Source of the DNA: Apostichopus japonicus
Taxonomy: Eukaryota; Echinodermata; Holothuroidea; Aspidochirotida; Stichopodidae
DNA: 64,000 nt
Direction: 5' to 3'
Assembly: GCF_037975245.1 (NCBI RefSeq)
Contig: NC_092562.1
Location: 10,207,001 to 10,271,000 of the forward strand
Below the pieces are notes generated by a model. That model was not told the origin of the DNA, searched no databases, and saw only the letters and a list, made by a program, of their open reading frames with translations. The position numbers were made by a program, and so were the translations under genes. How positions within the stretch are numbered: the first letter of the stretch is position 1; each line of letters starts with the position of its first letter. Below are positions 23,909-35,681 of the stretch, piece after piece.

Positions 23909-26900
23909 TTAACAATCGTCACCTGAAAATACAAGGAGAAGAAATTGCGTACTTAAAATGTACTTAAAAGAAAGAAAGGAAGAGAGAAAAACAAACATAC
24001 CAACAAACTTACCAACACACACAGTTATGATTTTTTATTCTGGTCGTCAACGGCAATTTTCCCAAAATTGCACGTACAATTCATTTTAAGATCAACATGT
24101 GATCCACTCAACTGAGTAAAGGCATGAGGGAACATAGAATGATGTTATACAGAACAGCACTCAACTGAGTACAGGAACGAGAATCAGTGGCGTGCACAGG
24201 CTTTCAAAAAAGGGGTGGGGGAGGGGTGGGGGAGAAGGAGTTGGAATCCAAAATTCCCCTCGACTGATTCAGGCAGGGGCTGAACGTTACAATAAATACC
24301 AGAGGAGAATGAGGGATTTATGGTATTGGGGTATGTGTGTTTGAGAGGAGGCATCATATGTATATTTAGACCATAAATTAGCTGTATATAGCCCTGAACA
24401 CAAGGTTCTGCTTAATAAGGTTTGATTTTTTTTGGGGGGGGGGGAAGGGTGGGGTTTACCCCCGCAAATTCTTGAACGTTTCCCCCAGACTGACTATAGA
24501 AGGTGTGGCCATGAATCCAGTCATGCACGCCACTAATGAGAAAATTACCAACGTAAACACAAGGTTTATACAACAAAGATAAACTATATGGTAGTGATGT
24601 TCTTACCTGGCAATGTTACATCACCGTGAAATTCTTGACGATAGGTACCATCATTTTCGCCCTCAACTAAAAGGTTAACTTCGTCGCAAGGGTTGAAGTT
24701 AGAGGCTTCAAACGCGTAGCTCCACCTATAGTGATTGAAGTGACTTTCTATAAAAAAAAACACGAAGATTTCATCGTTAAAACCCAGATAAGCGAAAAAG
24801 ACAGACCAGCGGTGACACCCATGCACCATGGGTGTCACCGCTGGTCTGTCTTCGAGAGAGTCAGGTCCCCCTGGCAATGGGACAATTATCTCACATGGAT
24901 CCTTTTCGGAAGACTACACTCTTAAATGCACGGCTACATTCATGGGGGGGGGGGGGTGGTAAGTCAGGTGGGTGGAATTAATTTCCTGACCTGATTTGTC
25001 CCTTTACCATACAATGCCATCCACACCCTAATCGTTGACCCTGAATCCAAATGGTTTTGGTCCTCCCCCCCCCCCCCAAAAAAAAGAAAAACAAATGTGA
25101 CCCAAAATTTGTTGTGACCCAAACAGTGCTTGTGACCAAAAACTGCTTGTGACCCGAAATTTGTTTGTACTCCAAATTTTGTGGACAAAAATTCTTTGGA
25201 CCAAACTTTGGGACCAAAAAAGAATACTGCAAGCGGCGCGACTTGTTGTTGTATATTTGCACGAATCAGATATAAACATGAAAATCAAACGGTACATACA
25301 TATGGTAAGAGAAAAAGCCAGTAAAATGTTTCAGTATATTAACTTGCACTAAAGGAGGTATATAAAGAAAATTCAAAAATTACATACATCGACGACCATG
25401 ATATAAGACTATAAACCCCAAAAAACAGCCCTAAAAATTATGGTCCGAAAAAATTAGGACCCTAAAAATTTGTCAGGTTTCCGGCCAGTGGCGTCTGCAG
25501 GATTTCATGGGTGGTGGGGCCAAGTACCCAATTGCCCCGACTGGCATCCCTTCCCCCTTCCCCACCACTTACTTAATTTGTTTTCAAATTCCCCCGACTG
25601 AGCCCCGAGGTTGAGCGAGGCATGGCTATTGCCCCCATTTGCGCAGGCCATTGCCCCCCCCCCCCCCAATAAATGGTAGGCCTACAAAATAGTTTGGTCT
25701 AAATCTAAACACATTTTATTCGAAAATTGATTTGGCCAAAAACGATTTTGGTCCCAAAAAATTTCGGGTCACAACCACTGATTGGGTCATAACAAACTTT
25801 GGGTCACATTTTTTTTTTTCGTGAACAAAATTTTGGTCTCAAATAATTTGGTCCGAAAAAAAAGTCCCCAAAAAAATTTGGTCAAAAAATATTGGGGTCA
25901 CAAAACTACTTTTCTTGGTACAAACAAAATTTGGGATGAAAAAAAATGCTCCGAATTTTTTCTTTTTGTCGGAACATAGAGACGTCGGAACTGTAGAGAG
26001 ACGTCGGAACATAGGGATGTCACCGATTTTAGATCCAACTTAGAGAGTAGCAATAACCACAGGGCGACATTACTTACCTTTTACTGTGTCAATTCCAGTT
26101 AAAGCCCCGACAACAAATTTGACCTGGTCAAAATCTTCACCCTCAGGAGCTTCGAAAGATGATACAAAAAACTAAATCAGCACTTTTACAAACTTACATT
26201 TAATTCCAACTCACATAATTCGGTATAGATTTACTCATCCCAGTTCGTAATCCTTAAGATATCACACAAGTACATATATTAACACCGACGGTGTAGGTTT
26301 TTTTCCAACCTTCAAATTTCGTGATATTTTGTAAATGCATCTGGCAACCGTAGAGTGAATGATTCCGTCAGGGCACTGTATCTATTTTTCCCTTTATAAT
26401 ATTTCAATCATATATCCACAGAGTAAAATGAATATTTCTACGAAATACTAGGATCAATATTTGATGAAATTACAAATACAGAGAACGTTGACAGCTTAAC
26501 AAACATTCCAGATGTATCAGGGATAATCACAATCAAGAAGAACACTATTCATATATAACCTCTTTAAATTCTTTGAACTCCCCTCCTTTCTCTGTTAAAT
26601 CAGTCAAATGTTGTTTTGATTTAACTTCTGATATCTGGTAAATCACCGTGACTGTGCAGTGGTTAAACTTTTCAACCCACACGTGCACGTAGTATCACGA
26701 TTGTCTGTGCTTCCCGAATTCCAAGAAAACAACGATTGTTTGATTGTTGCTACAATGTCAAAAGGTCAAGCAGCTGCGCAAGATGCAACGTCAGAGTTAA
26801 TAAAAAAAAAAGAAGAAAAAGAAAAGGGGGAAATCACTAAAATGTCGACGGTTCATTTGTTTACTAGGAAAATAACAGACAGGTAAATATTTGGTTTTGT

Positions 26901-28930
26901 TGTTGTCATATTTCTTTTAAATAATTTTAATTTGATGATCTGTAGAGTTCGAGTTGAGTTAAAAGCGTTTCCTAATTATGAGTCTATTGAAAACCTGTTT
27001 ATTCCCCAAATTTAAAAATAAAGTGACCGTAAATAACTTGATTTTTGGCGAACAACCTTGATTATCCTTGTAGCAAACCTGGACTACCGGTGAAAATCCA
27101 AGATTATCGGTCGAAAAACCAGAAATTCATAAAAAAGTTTGGATTATCAGTTGATAATCCAAGATTTTGAAACCTTTATACATGGATTTAATTTTTTTTT
27201 GATATATCGATCGATAAACCTGATTATCGGTAGAGAAAGTTGGATTATCGAGGAAAATCCTGGATTATCGGTTAATATTCCAGAATGGAACAGAAAAGAA
27301 CAGAGCAGAATAGAATAGAAAAGAAAAGAACATTATAGAAAAGAACAGAACAGAATAGAACAGAACAGAATAGAATAGGTTATGATAGAATAGAAACGAA
27401 TAGAAAATAATAGAATAGAACAGAATAGAAAATAATAGAACAGAACAGAACAGAATAGAACAGAACAGAACAGAGATAGAACTGAACAGAATAGAATAGA
27501 GTAGGATAAAATAGAAACGAATACAACAGAAAAGAACAGAACAGAATAAAACAGAATAGAAAATAATAGAATAGAATAGAAAATAATAGAATAGAACAGA
27601 AAATAATAGAATAGAACAGAACAGAATAGAACAGAACAGAATAGAGTAGGATAGAATAGAAATGAATAGAACAGAACAGAACAGAAAAGAATAGAATAGT
27701 AATGTTATAAAATAAAAATAAAATCTTCGAGGAATAGAAATATTACAAAAGTACCTTGCAAAAAAAGCATTGATACATTATCAGCCAGCTTTTTTTCATT
27801 ACTTTATCTTTTATTTAAAGGTATATTTCCAGTAACTTCATCCGGTACTAGATACAGCACAGACATAGTGACGAAATCGTGAACATTTCTTCAAAAATTT
27901 TGCAGCCAATCCTAGAAAGAAACAGACTTCTACATATTCTCCACAAGCATATTTAACTAGAAACATCGTTTTTAATACTTAAAATGATTTATTCCCTTGG
28001 TTAATCTTTTAAAGGGTGTGAAGACTCGCGCACAAAGAAACGTATAATGCCGGTAATCTGACCTAGTTTCGAATGAGGTGTAACAGAAGTGTTAGACACC
28101 ACCATCGATCCCAGAAAATACACACACAGCTTTCTACCGTCGGTAATTAGACACTAGTGTACAGTCAGTACATACAGCTGCGGTCAATACCCACAGCACA
28201 GTGTACAAACGATACAGCGATGGACATCTCAGGTCCAGCTAAAGATAACAAGGTATCACGTTTCATTCTGTCTGCATTTTGTAGTGACAAGAGAAAAACT
28301 TCACTTGCAAGCAACAGAAAGTTAACTTTTTCAAATGGCCGCACGCGGTTTGGGGCGAGTCTTCAATGCCTTTAAAATGATTTATTCCCTCAGTTAATCT
28401 TTTAAGCTATCTCAATCAAGTAATCAATCAACCAAACCACCCCACCCCCCCCCCCCCAAAAAAAAACACAGTACCAAAGTTGATTCCAGATCAACTACTT
28501 TCAACGTATGGCTTACCAAATGGTAAAAACACAACGGCATTTATTCATGCAGGTCTTCTTCTTTTTAAATGTTCCAAAAGCATGTAACATCCAGGAATCG
28601 TACAGGCTATTGTTAAGTTTGGGCAGTGCGTCTCCTAAATTTGAGATTATATTTATATTTAGTATATATGAATGCTAACCTTCCTAACTATATCTAAATT
28701 AAGGGAAATACATTGAAAACTGTCGTTATATAATGCAAAACTCATACTATATACTATAAATGTTCTTTTGGCTTACCGTGAAACTCAAATAACCACTCAT
28801 TGTTTACGAAGGCAGTGGTTATTACTTCTGCGCCGTGAGTATGATGGTCGTGGTCGTCAGAGTCTCCATGGTGACCAAAAGCGAAAGTCGCCACCAACAG
28901 CAGGAGAGTAACACAACGCATCATGGTCAT
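23909..28930 (-). CDS. Small secreted His-rich protein, gene B (complete, four coding exons)
   Basis: Exon 1 28777-28930: start MTMMRC, signal peptide, HHGDSDDHDHHTHG segment, ends NNEWLFEFH. Exon 2 26078-26149: APEGEDFDQVKFVV. Exon 3 24607-24747: FNHYRWSYAFE, then NPCDEVNLLVEGEND and a FHGDV segment. Exon 4 23909-23922: 14 nt completing a Gly codon, then DDC and TAA. All junctions are phase 1 with AG/GT sites (gtaagc, gtaagt, gtaaga donors). The product is 126 aa. The 14-nt last exon ending in Cys matches gene C exactly. The two Cys (exon 3 and the C-terminus) could pair, and the His/Asp stretch could bind metal; both are inference. No family is recognised. The gene is tandem with gene A and divergent from gene C. 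Confidence 0.78.
24185..24535. mobile_element. hAT-type MITE in intron 3 of gene B
   Basis: Left end CAGTGGCGTGCACAGG, right end TGCACGCCACTA, an inverted repeat with the last base changed. Flanks ACGAGAAT (24177-24184) and ATGAGAAA (24536-24543) match at six of eight bases, consistent with an old 8-bp duplication. Confidence 0.6.
24798..24852. repeat. Perfect 26-bp inverted repeat with 3-bp spacer
   Basis: Left arm 24798-24823 and right arm 24827-24852 are exact reverse complements around CAC. It lies in intron 2 of gene B, starting 51 bp before the exon 3 acceptor, and would form a very stable hairpin in the transcript. There is no decay, so it is recent or constrained. Confidence 0.95.
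25079..25850. repeat. Foldback repeat with long imperfect arms
   Basis: The minus strand of about 25079-25222 (TTTGGTCCCAAAGTTTGG, TTTCGGGTCACAAGCA, TTTTGGGTCACAT) matches 25728-25850 and 120-245 on the plus strand. Only the right arm is seen in copy 1, because the window starts there. A C-run near 25066 and another near 25653 sit beside the arms. Confidence 0.6.
27282..27700. repeat. Purine-rich 5-bp minisatellite, copy 2
   Basis: Counterpart of 2235-2856, about 200 bp shorter and with different internal order of units. It lies in intron 1 of gene B. Confidence 0.88.
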
Positions 28931-28983
28931 CAGTAATTGTACAGTATCTATACATGGGAAAGATTCACAAAAGGTATGATACC

Positions 28984-29055
28984 AGACGAAGATAGTAATC
29001 GAACCCTGGACCTTCGTGACAGAGACCCATATGTCCATACCACTCAGCCACAGTA
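28984..29055 (-). mobile_element. tRNA-derived SINE head upstream of gene B exon 1
   Basis: Same A- and B-box arrangement as at 4160-4232, inherited through the segmental duplication. It lies just upstream of the acceptor of gene B coding exon 1. Confidence 0.6.
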
Positions 29056-29265
29056 ATTGTGCTAATGGGCCCCGAAGGACTAACCGGCCGTGAAGTTGAT
29101 TTTCTTCTGGTGTGGGGATCTTTATTAATTTATTATGTATTTGGTATACCACTTGCTACACCTTCATTTCATAAATTACGGCTTAGCTTGCCTATAAAAA
29201 ATAGTGGTAATTCGGTATACATTGTCAGATTCAAAAGCACCAGGGTGTACTCCGTACCCGTAGCG

Positions 29266-29460
29266 TAGCCAAGATTTTTTTCAGTGGGGGGGGGGGCGCT
29301 GGGAGGGGGGCTGAAAATTTCGTGGGAGGGCGTCTTGTTACTATCTTAGCGGAGCGCCACCATGAGTTGGCGCGCAGCGCACAACAATTTCTGAGCTAAA
29401 AAAGCCTCCTAGATCGTTGGAAATGACACTTCCCAGGCCTTGTAAGCTGCTGTAAAGTTT
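29266..29460 (+). mobile_element. MITE fragment of the GCGTAGCCAGG family, copy 2
   Basis: Duplicate of 4437-4650, with the same left end and core and no clean right end. Confidence 0.55.
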
Positions 29461-30049
29461 TCTCAACATCCTTTATTTTGAGATCCCATGTCTTGATATG
29501 GTCATCAAATAGTTTAGTGAAATAGAAAGAAAAAAGAGTCTGGTAAGTTAGTTTTGAAATACCATGACATATCTTTTGTGAGTTAGACACCGGCATTGAC
29601 ATTTTCGACAAATCTGCAAATTGCGCGTAGAAAATAAGGAAAGATTGACTGGGCTTTCAGGCAAGTAACATACTGAAATGACCGAACTATATGTAAAACT
29701 GACATCAAAGATAGGGTCTGAAATATTATAAGGGTGATTGACTGATTGACCGGTATTTCTCAGCGATAGTATTGTCTTGCAAATTTGTTTTTTTAGCGCT
29801 TTTAAGAGCATCAGGGCACGTCCCAGAAGTGAAAACCCGATTAAAAATGTAACAGAGTATCGAGGCAATGACGCGAGCAATGATGCGAGAAACCTGTATG
29901 ATGTCAGCATTTTTTTACCTTTTAATATCTCCTTTGGCATTCCAGTACCTGGCAACTACCTTTCTATAAGGGTATAGTATAGCTTGTTTGATCAGTTAAT
30001 GTGCACTGGTTTACATGATCCTGGTTGGCTGTTTGTATTAGTATTTATT

Positions 30050-30348
30050 CATGCGCGTATAGAGAGGGATTTTCGAAGGGAGGGGCGAACCTGTAGGCAA
30101 ATTATAAGAGCCGTAGATTCGCCATTGGAAACTATCTAAGCGAAGGGCCATCATAAGTTGGCGCGAAACGTACCAGAAAATTTCCGGATCGCTGGAAATG
30201 GCACTTCACAGGCATTGCATGTTGCATCTAAGCATTTTATATTTTGAAATTACTAGTGATATCATACAAACGTACACAAATATATGCTCATGGGGGGGGG
30301 GGGGGGATGAGGAGCGGTCTCCCCCTTCGCCCCCTGGCTACGCGCCTG
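30050..30348. mobile_element. hAT-type MITE, duplicate copy
   Basis: Same insertion as 5218-5506, inherited with the duplication. TATTTATT lies at 30042-30049 and 30349-30356. The left end has decayed to CATGCGCG, and the poly-G tract is longer. Confidence 0.8.
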
Positions 30349-30733
30349 TATTTATTAGAGCAGGAATTATATAATTCGAAGGTCGTTAACATGCGTTTTC
30401 AGTACGGTGTGACTACTGTAGATGTCTTCTCGGCCTATATGCGCTATGTCACGTCAGGTTGTTTCAGCAACTATAGCCTACTGCCGGTCCGCGGTCGAAG
30501 GGTCCTTCATGAGTGGTCATCATGGAGATTCGAGGCCACTCAGACTAATGATATATTTTTCACACATGTAATTTTTTTTTGACACCCAAAATCCCATGGG
30601 GGGGGGCGACTGGGGGCCGACAAGCTTTCATGGGGGGCTTTCACCCCCACGCCCCCAGTAGCTACGTCACTGCTCGGTACAATCACAAAACGTGCTTAAT
30701 ACGCTCTCATTGACAGTGGTAGAAAGCTATTAA

Positions 30734-30845
30734 TATATATATATAGTTTATATGTCTATATCTATATTTTATATATCTATAGTTTTTATATCTAATACGC
30801 TCTCATTGACAGTGGTAGAAAGCTATTAATATTAATATATATATA

Positions 30846-30908
<63 letters not shown>

Positions 30909-31022
30909 ATATTTATATATATAATATATCTACATAATATATCTTTATATATATATATATATCTATATATATATATATGATACATATATATATGATATAT
31001 ATATATATATATGATATATATG
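30734..31022. repeat. TA microsatellite, copy 2
   Basis: Counterpart of 5882-6502 without the MITE. Uninterrupted TA dominates about 30850-30905. Confidence 0.88.
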
Positions 31023-31284
31023 AAATATTAAGTACAAGATGTAATACAATAACAGTATGGCGTTAGATAAATATTGCTGGAATAAGTACTAAATAAACCA
31101 TGACTTTATATACAGAAAGCGGAAAAATAAGGAACTGAGAATAGGAAGAACGGATTGCATATGTTTGTGGAAATCGTAGTTTTTTTTTGTTGAGACTGGT
31201 CCGGTGATATGAGAATTAATACGAAAATTCCAATCGATTTCTTTTCGTTTACGTTTAGTTAAGGATTTGAAGTTTGGACATACA

Positions 31285-31568
31285 AATCTAGAAAATTTCT
31301 GGGAACCAAATCTAACACCACTGCACCAATCGGCTTAAACATCAGAAACCACCTGCCTTCGCGCATGAACCAAAAGCAATTCCGGAATCGGATTAAAATA
31401 ACCCGACACGGATATAAAATAACACGATTATCAAAAACTGCTGCTAATCTAACAGACCTGCAGTATGTCTCTTTTGACTCACTGCCATACCGACCCTCTT
31501 CTCCTATAACACAAAATTCAGTTCCAGCTACTCCTTGCCACTTTCGGCAATCATGCACTGAAGAATAG
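31285..31568 (+). pseudogene. Possible C-terminal scrap of a LINE protein, copy 2
   Basis: Duplicate of 6583-6922 with scattered changes. The upstream approximately 125 bp (31160-31285) is absent from copy 1. The frame remains open to the same TAG, but I have no independent support for function. Confidence 0.25.
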
Positions 31569-32559
31569 CTAGCTATGCTCGAAAGCTCTGCAAAACCCTA
31601 ACATTGGCAATTTTACTTCCAATCACTCAATGCATATATACATACAGCTTACAGGTAAATATGGCACAAAATAATACATACCTCTTATCAGGAAGCGAAG
31701 TACTCAGCAACTGAGCTAGACAGCTTCCGCGATTGTTCAACAAAACTACAAAAAGGCAAGTATAATAGTGATAGATGACCTTTAGCAAGCGCGGTCGGTA
31801 TAGACCACGGTAGCTGATAAAACCATCACAACGATTACATACGGAAGAGTCAAACGTTTCAAAAGTAAAATACATTAAATATATAGACATATTAATATTA
31901 TGTAATCGTTGAATATAATTTAATCTGGCACTCTCACTCCACAGTAGGAAAACGTGCCAACAATGGAGGGTCATGTCACATGCTCCCAGTTGCTACTAAC
32001 AGTTCAGTTCGAGGAAACGATAAGCGTTCCGTAGACAAGAGAACGCCACTATACCGGGCGTTTGCGGTAAAATTATTAATAATAAAATAATATATAGGAT
32101 AGGTTTGGACGATAACAATGTAAATGTAATGCAATCACTCTAATAATGCGCAATAAATTCAGTGCTGAAGTCTTGTTCAAAGGCGCAGATGAAAATATTT
32201 ATAAAACAGAAATGTCTCCAACTGGGATTTGCAACATTTAAATGAGGTGGCTTTCCTGATGCTGTTCCACAATGTAGGGCAGCGATTACGAAAGCCTTGG
32301 AACCAAATAAAGAAAGTCTGGCCTCTGGAACTTTAAGAAGTGCCTGGTTAGAGGTCCTCAAGTCACGGGATGGTTGATTTGAACTCAATAAGTCCTTCAG
32401 GTAATCCGGGCCATTCCATTCAAACACTTGTAGGTGAGAAGCAGCAGCTTAAATTCAATGCGGGCAGATATTGGCAACCAATTTAGGTCTTCAAGCACTG
32501 GTGTTATATAACTTAGCTTAGGAGTTGTCACTATTCGTGCGGCGTTTTTATGAATTCGT

Positions 32560-32745
32560 CGCTTCCCGACCTTTTGGCTAAGATCATTTGTAGTATCTGT
32601 TCCCTTTCCAGGGGAATTGTGATGCACACCCGACGATGATCACACAGTCACAGTCCCGAGGGAACTGGGGTTGAGAGCTGATCAGTCGTTCGGTAGTTTG
32701 GTTTTCGTGCCCAGGTTCTTTCCTGGGCGACTTTTTCTTAAAAAG
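32560..32745 (+). mobile_element. SINE-like retroposon with a U2 snRNA-derived head, copy 2
   Basis: Same insertion as 7910-8095, with target duplications TATGAATTCGT at 32549-32559 and 32746-32756. It differs by a few substitutions (CCCGACC for CCCGGCC, CCAGGGG for CGAGGGG). Because it is in both copies it predates the segmental duplication. Confidence 0.78.
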
Positions 32746-33550
32746 TATGAATTCGTTGCAGGTTATTCATTTGTGCATTTGTAATTCCATAGAGCACAGA
32801 ATTACCTTAGTCAAGTCGAGATGTTATCAGGGAGTGAGCCAACTGTTCAGTGGCTTTTCTAGTCAGGTATATCTTCTAATCTTCCTGATGTTGGGCAAAT
32901 GAAAATAAGTTGATTTACAGATTAGCTTTATGTGTTCATCCATATTGAGTTCAGGATCAATTCTTACTGCAAGATGGAAGACTGATGTTTTATTGACAAA
33001 ATTTTATGTTGCATTGTGCTACATTGCTATTGTTGTTTACTGCCACAAATCAGGACTTCAGTTTTATCAGTGTTTAGGTTTAGGTGATTGTGGGTCATCC
33101 ATGACTGAATTTAATCTATGCAAGATTGGACCTTTAGTATGACGCCCTCGATAATTGGATCCGTTATTTTGGATTCAATGACGAGGTAAAGCTGAGTGTC
33201 ATCAGCATACATATGATAGTTTAGCTGATGGGTACGAATGATATCACCTAGTGGAGATGTATATACAGTGAAGATGACTGGTCTCAGTACTGATCCTTGG
33301 GGAACTCCACTCAACAGAGGCAGCTTCTCAGATGTTGCTCCATTTACATATACTGACTGAATCATGTTGGTGAGGTATTACCTAAACCATATAAGAACTA
33401 TTCCGCTGATGTCAAACCTGTGTTCAAGGCGGTGAGGTAATATTTGATGGTTCAATGTGTCAAAAGCTGCAATAAAATCAAGTTATACAGAACAACCACA
33501 GACCCTTGATCTATTGATGTTAGAATATCACTTTTGACACGTAGTAGGGC

Positions 33551-34368
33551 CAGCGACGTAGCCAGGAATTTTGAAAGGGGGGGGGCGCACTTTTTGCCAT
33601 TGATATGGGGAGAGGTCTAATGGTAGGTGGTGTCGCCCTTCCCTTTGAGATATTTTTGAACAATTGAAGGTCCTTAGATGCGATCTGGTACAATGTTTTG
33701 CCAGTTTCATCATTCTCATATGATATCATATTATCAGCAGATTTTGTTTCCTGTTTGAATTTTTTTGGATGCTTTTAGATGTTTTTTTTTTACATAATAT
33801 ATCAGAAAGACAAACATGGTGCTATTTTACAATTTTTCCAGTAGGATGGTTCAATATAAACTTTCATATTTTGTAAGACAGCCAGTTGTGCAGTGGCCTA
33901 AAAACAAATATCGTTATCGCAATGTATTAGCAGTGTAATGATTATTTACAGGAAGTGCGTATCACGTACGATTGCTAGCTTAGCTACATAATATGCTGTT
34001 CGTGCAACAACTTTACATAGAAAGGATGAGAACGAACGTTGTCGATGTCGTTGTGCATACTGTTCGTGACATTCCATGAGTTCGGTTAGGTAGGCAATAT
34101 GTAATTTATTACGCAGTGGCCAACTGTAGGATTGTAATAGGCTATAAGCTAAAGTTAGCTAATTGCATCTGTCAAACTAAGTAAGTACTTGAATCAGTAG
34201 GCCTAAATGTTACTACGATTATAATCGAGTTAACGGAGCTGACGCGTATTCAAGATCAAAAGAGCACTGACAAAATACCATGCTCAAAAACAACAGTTTT
34301 TAAGCATATTTTTTCGACACTGAAAGGGGGGGCAGTCGCTCCTCCTGCTCCCCCTGGCTACGTCCCTG
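33551..34368. mobile_element. hAT-type MITE in the LINE, copy 2
   Basis: Left end CAGCGACGTAGCCAGG and right end CCTGGCTACGTCCCTG form a near-perfect 16-bp inverted repeat. Flanks are AGTAGGGC at 33543-33550 and 34369-34376. This copy shows the intact end that is damaged in copy 1. Removing it joins the LINE RT segments in order. Confidence 0.88.
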
Positions 34369-35681
34369 AGTAGGGCTGTCTCAGTGCTGTGGCATGAACG
34401 ATACGCTGATTGAAAGGGTTCTAACAATGTGTTAGTAGAGAGATAGCTGCCATTCGTTCTATCAGTTTTGACACATAGCCCAGATTAGAGACTGGTCTGT
34501 AGATTCCTAGAGATGGTTTCAGATTATTCTTCTTTATCAACGGAGTGATAATTGCTTCCTTGAGCAAGTCAGGAACAAAACATTCTGTAGAGATTTGTTC
34601 ACGGGTATGGTGAGATAAGGAGTGATGACTTCCATACAGTCTTTCAGTAGCCATATTGAAATGGGATCTAGACAACTGGATTTGGTTGGTGACGCTAGAC
34701 AACATTTCATTGAAGTTTCACTTGAAACCATATCAAATTCTTTGAAAGAGAATGTACAAGGAGGATCTTCATCAAGGTTCAATATAATACTGTGGGAGAG
34801 AGTTATACAAATGGGAATTGGATCTTGTTTATTTTGTCGCGGAAGAATGTTCCAATCTGGGTAGCCAAATCAAGTGAAGAGGATTGATGAGGAAGAGGCT
34901 TTCCCTCTTTTCTTTTGAAAGTTTATTTCTTATCTTGAACATTTCCATTTGATTTCCTGATCGTTTCCTTCACTTAAAATGATCCCTTTTGGCAATGGCA
35001 ACCATGCAGCTTGGTGACTTCAAGACGTCTCTCCTTGTATGCTTCCTTGTGATCAAACGGTCTGTCTCGGTTTCCTTTAACGCCTTCCAGCCTTTCGTCT
35101 TGCACACCTGGACATTTTGATGTTATCATTTAACCAAGGGGCATATTTCCGCTTGACAATTCTGCACTTTTTTTAACGGTGCATGTTGATCTAAGAGATC
35201 AGATAATCCAGTGTTGTAGGTTCCACAGAGATTATTAATTGAGATGTCATTGACCTCTGTTGTTCTTTTGATACACATTGGTGTATTTATGATGTGGCTT
35301 CGGAACTGTTTAATATCTACATCACGATATTTGTTGAGATTCACTTTCCGTCTCATAAAAACCATTATCTACATAGACCCTGGCTGCCAGAGCTTTATAG
35401 ATTGCTTACGGCGGGCACTCATATTTTGGACCAATGACGTATCCGCTGGTTTAATTCTTTTAATTAACCAAACGAACACGCAAAACAAAAACACATGAGA
35501 ACGGTCTTATATATATATACGTCGTTTTTCTAAACGAGTAAATGCCGAACTGAATCTGAGTTGATACATATTGGTTTATATACAATATGATAAATGATAT
35601 GTAGGTCATAAGGTCAGCGGACAGACCAACGGGTGGTTTCGAAGAACACTGGGAATACTACATCAGAATATACAAACTTTA

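Larger units (their letters stand above)
25619..35424. repeat. Segmental duplication, copy 2
   Basis: Second copy of the unit seen at 1-10719, in the same orientation and about 25.6 kb away. Similarity stops at the ATAT ending at 35424. Beyond that, copy 1 continues into a tRNA-type SINE, while copy 2 continues into a Gypsy fragment with inverted ends. Both flanks of the shared end are therefore mobile DNA. Gene B exons 3 and 4 lie left of this copy, in sequence whose copy-1 counterpart is outside the window. Confidence 0.93.
32130..35424 (-). mobile_element. Decayed jockey/CR1-like LINE, copy 2, with two nested insertions
   Basis: Duplicate of the LINE at 7490-10719. It has the same motifs: GVPQGSVL and YADDTQLYL in 33365-33111, NYRPVSNL-type RT start around 34500, and the C-terminal SRDLRTSNQALLKVPEAR tail in 32427-32140. 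The same SINE (32560-32745) and MITE (33551-34368) interrupt it. Copy 2 keeps a better tail frame than copy 1, which helped recognise the C-terminus. Confidence 0.85.
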
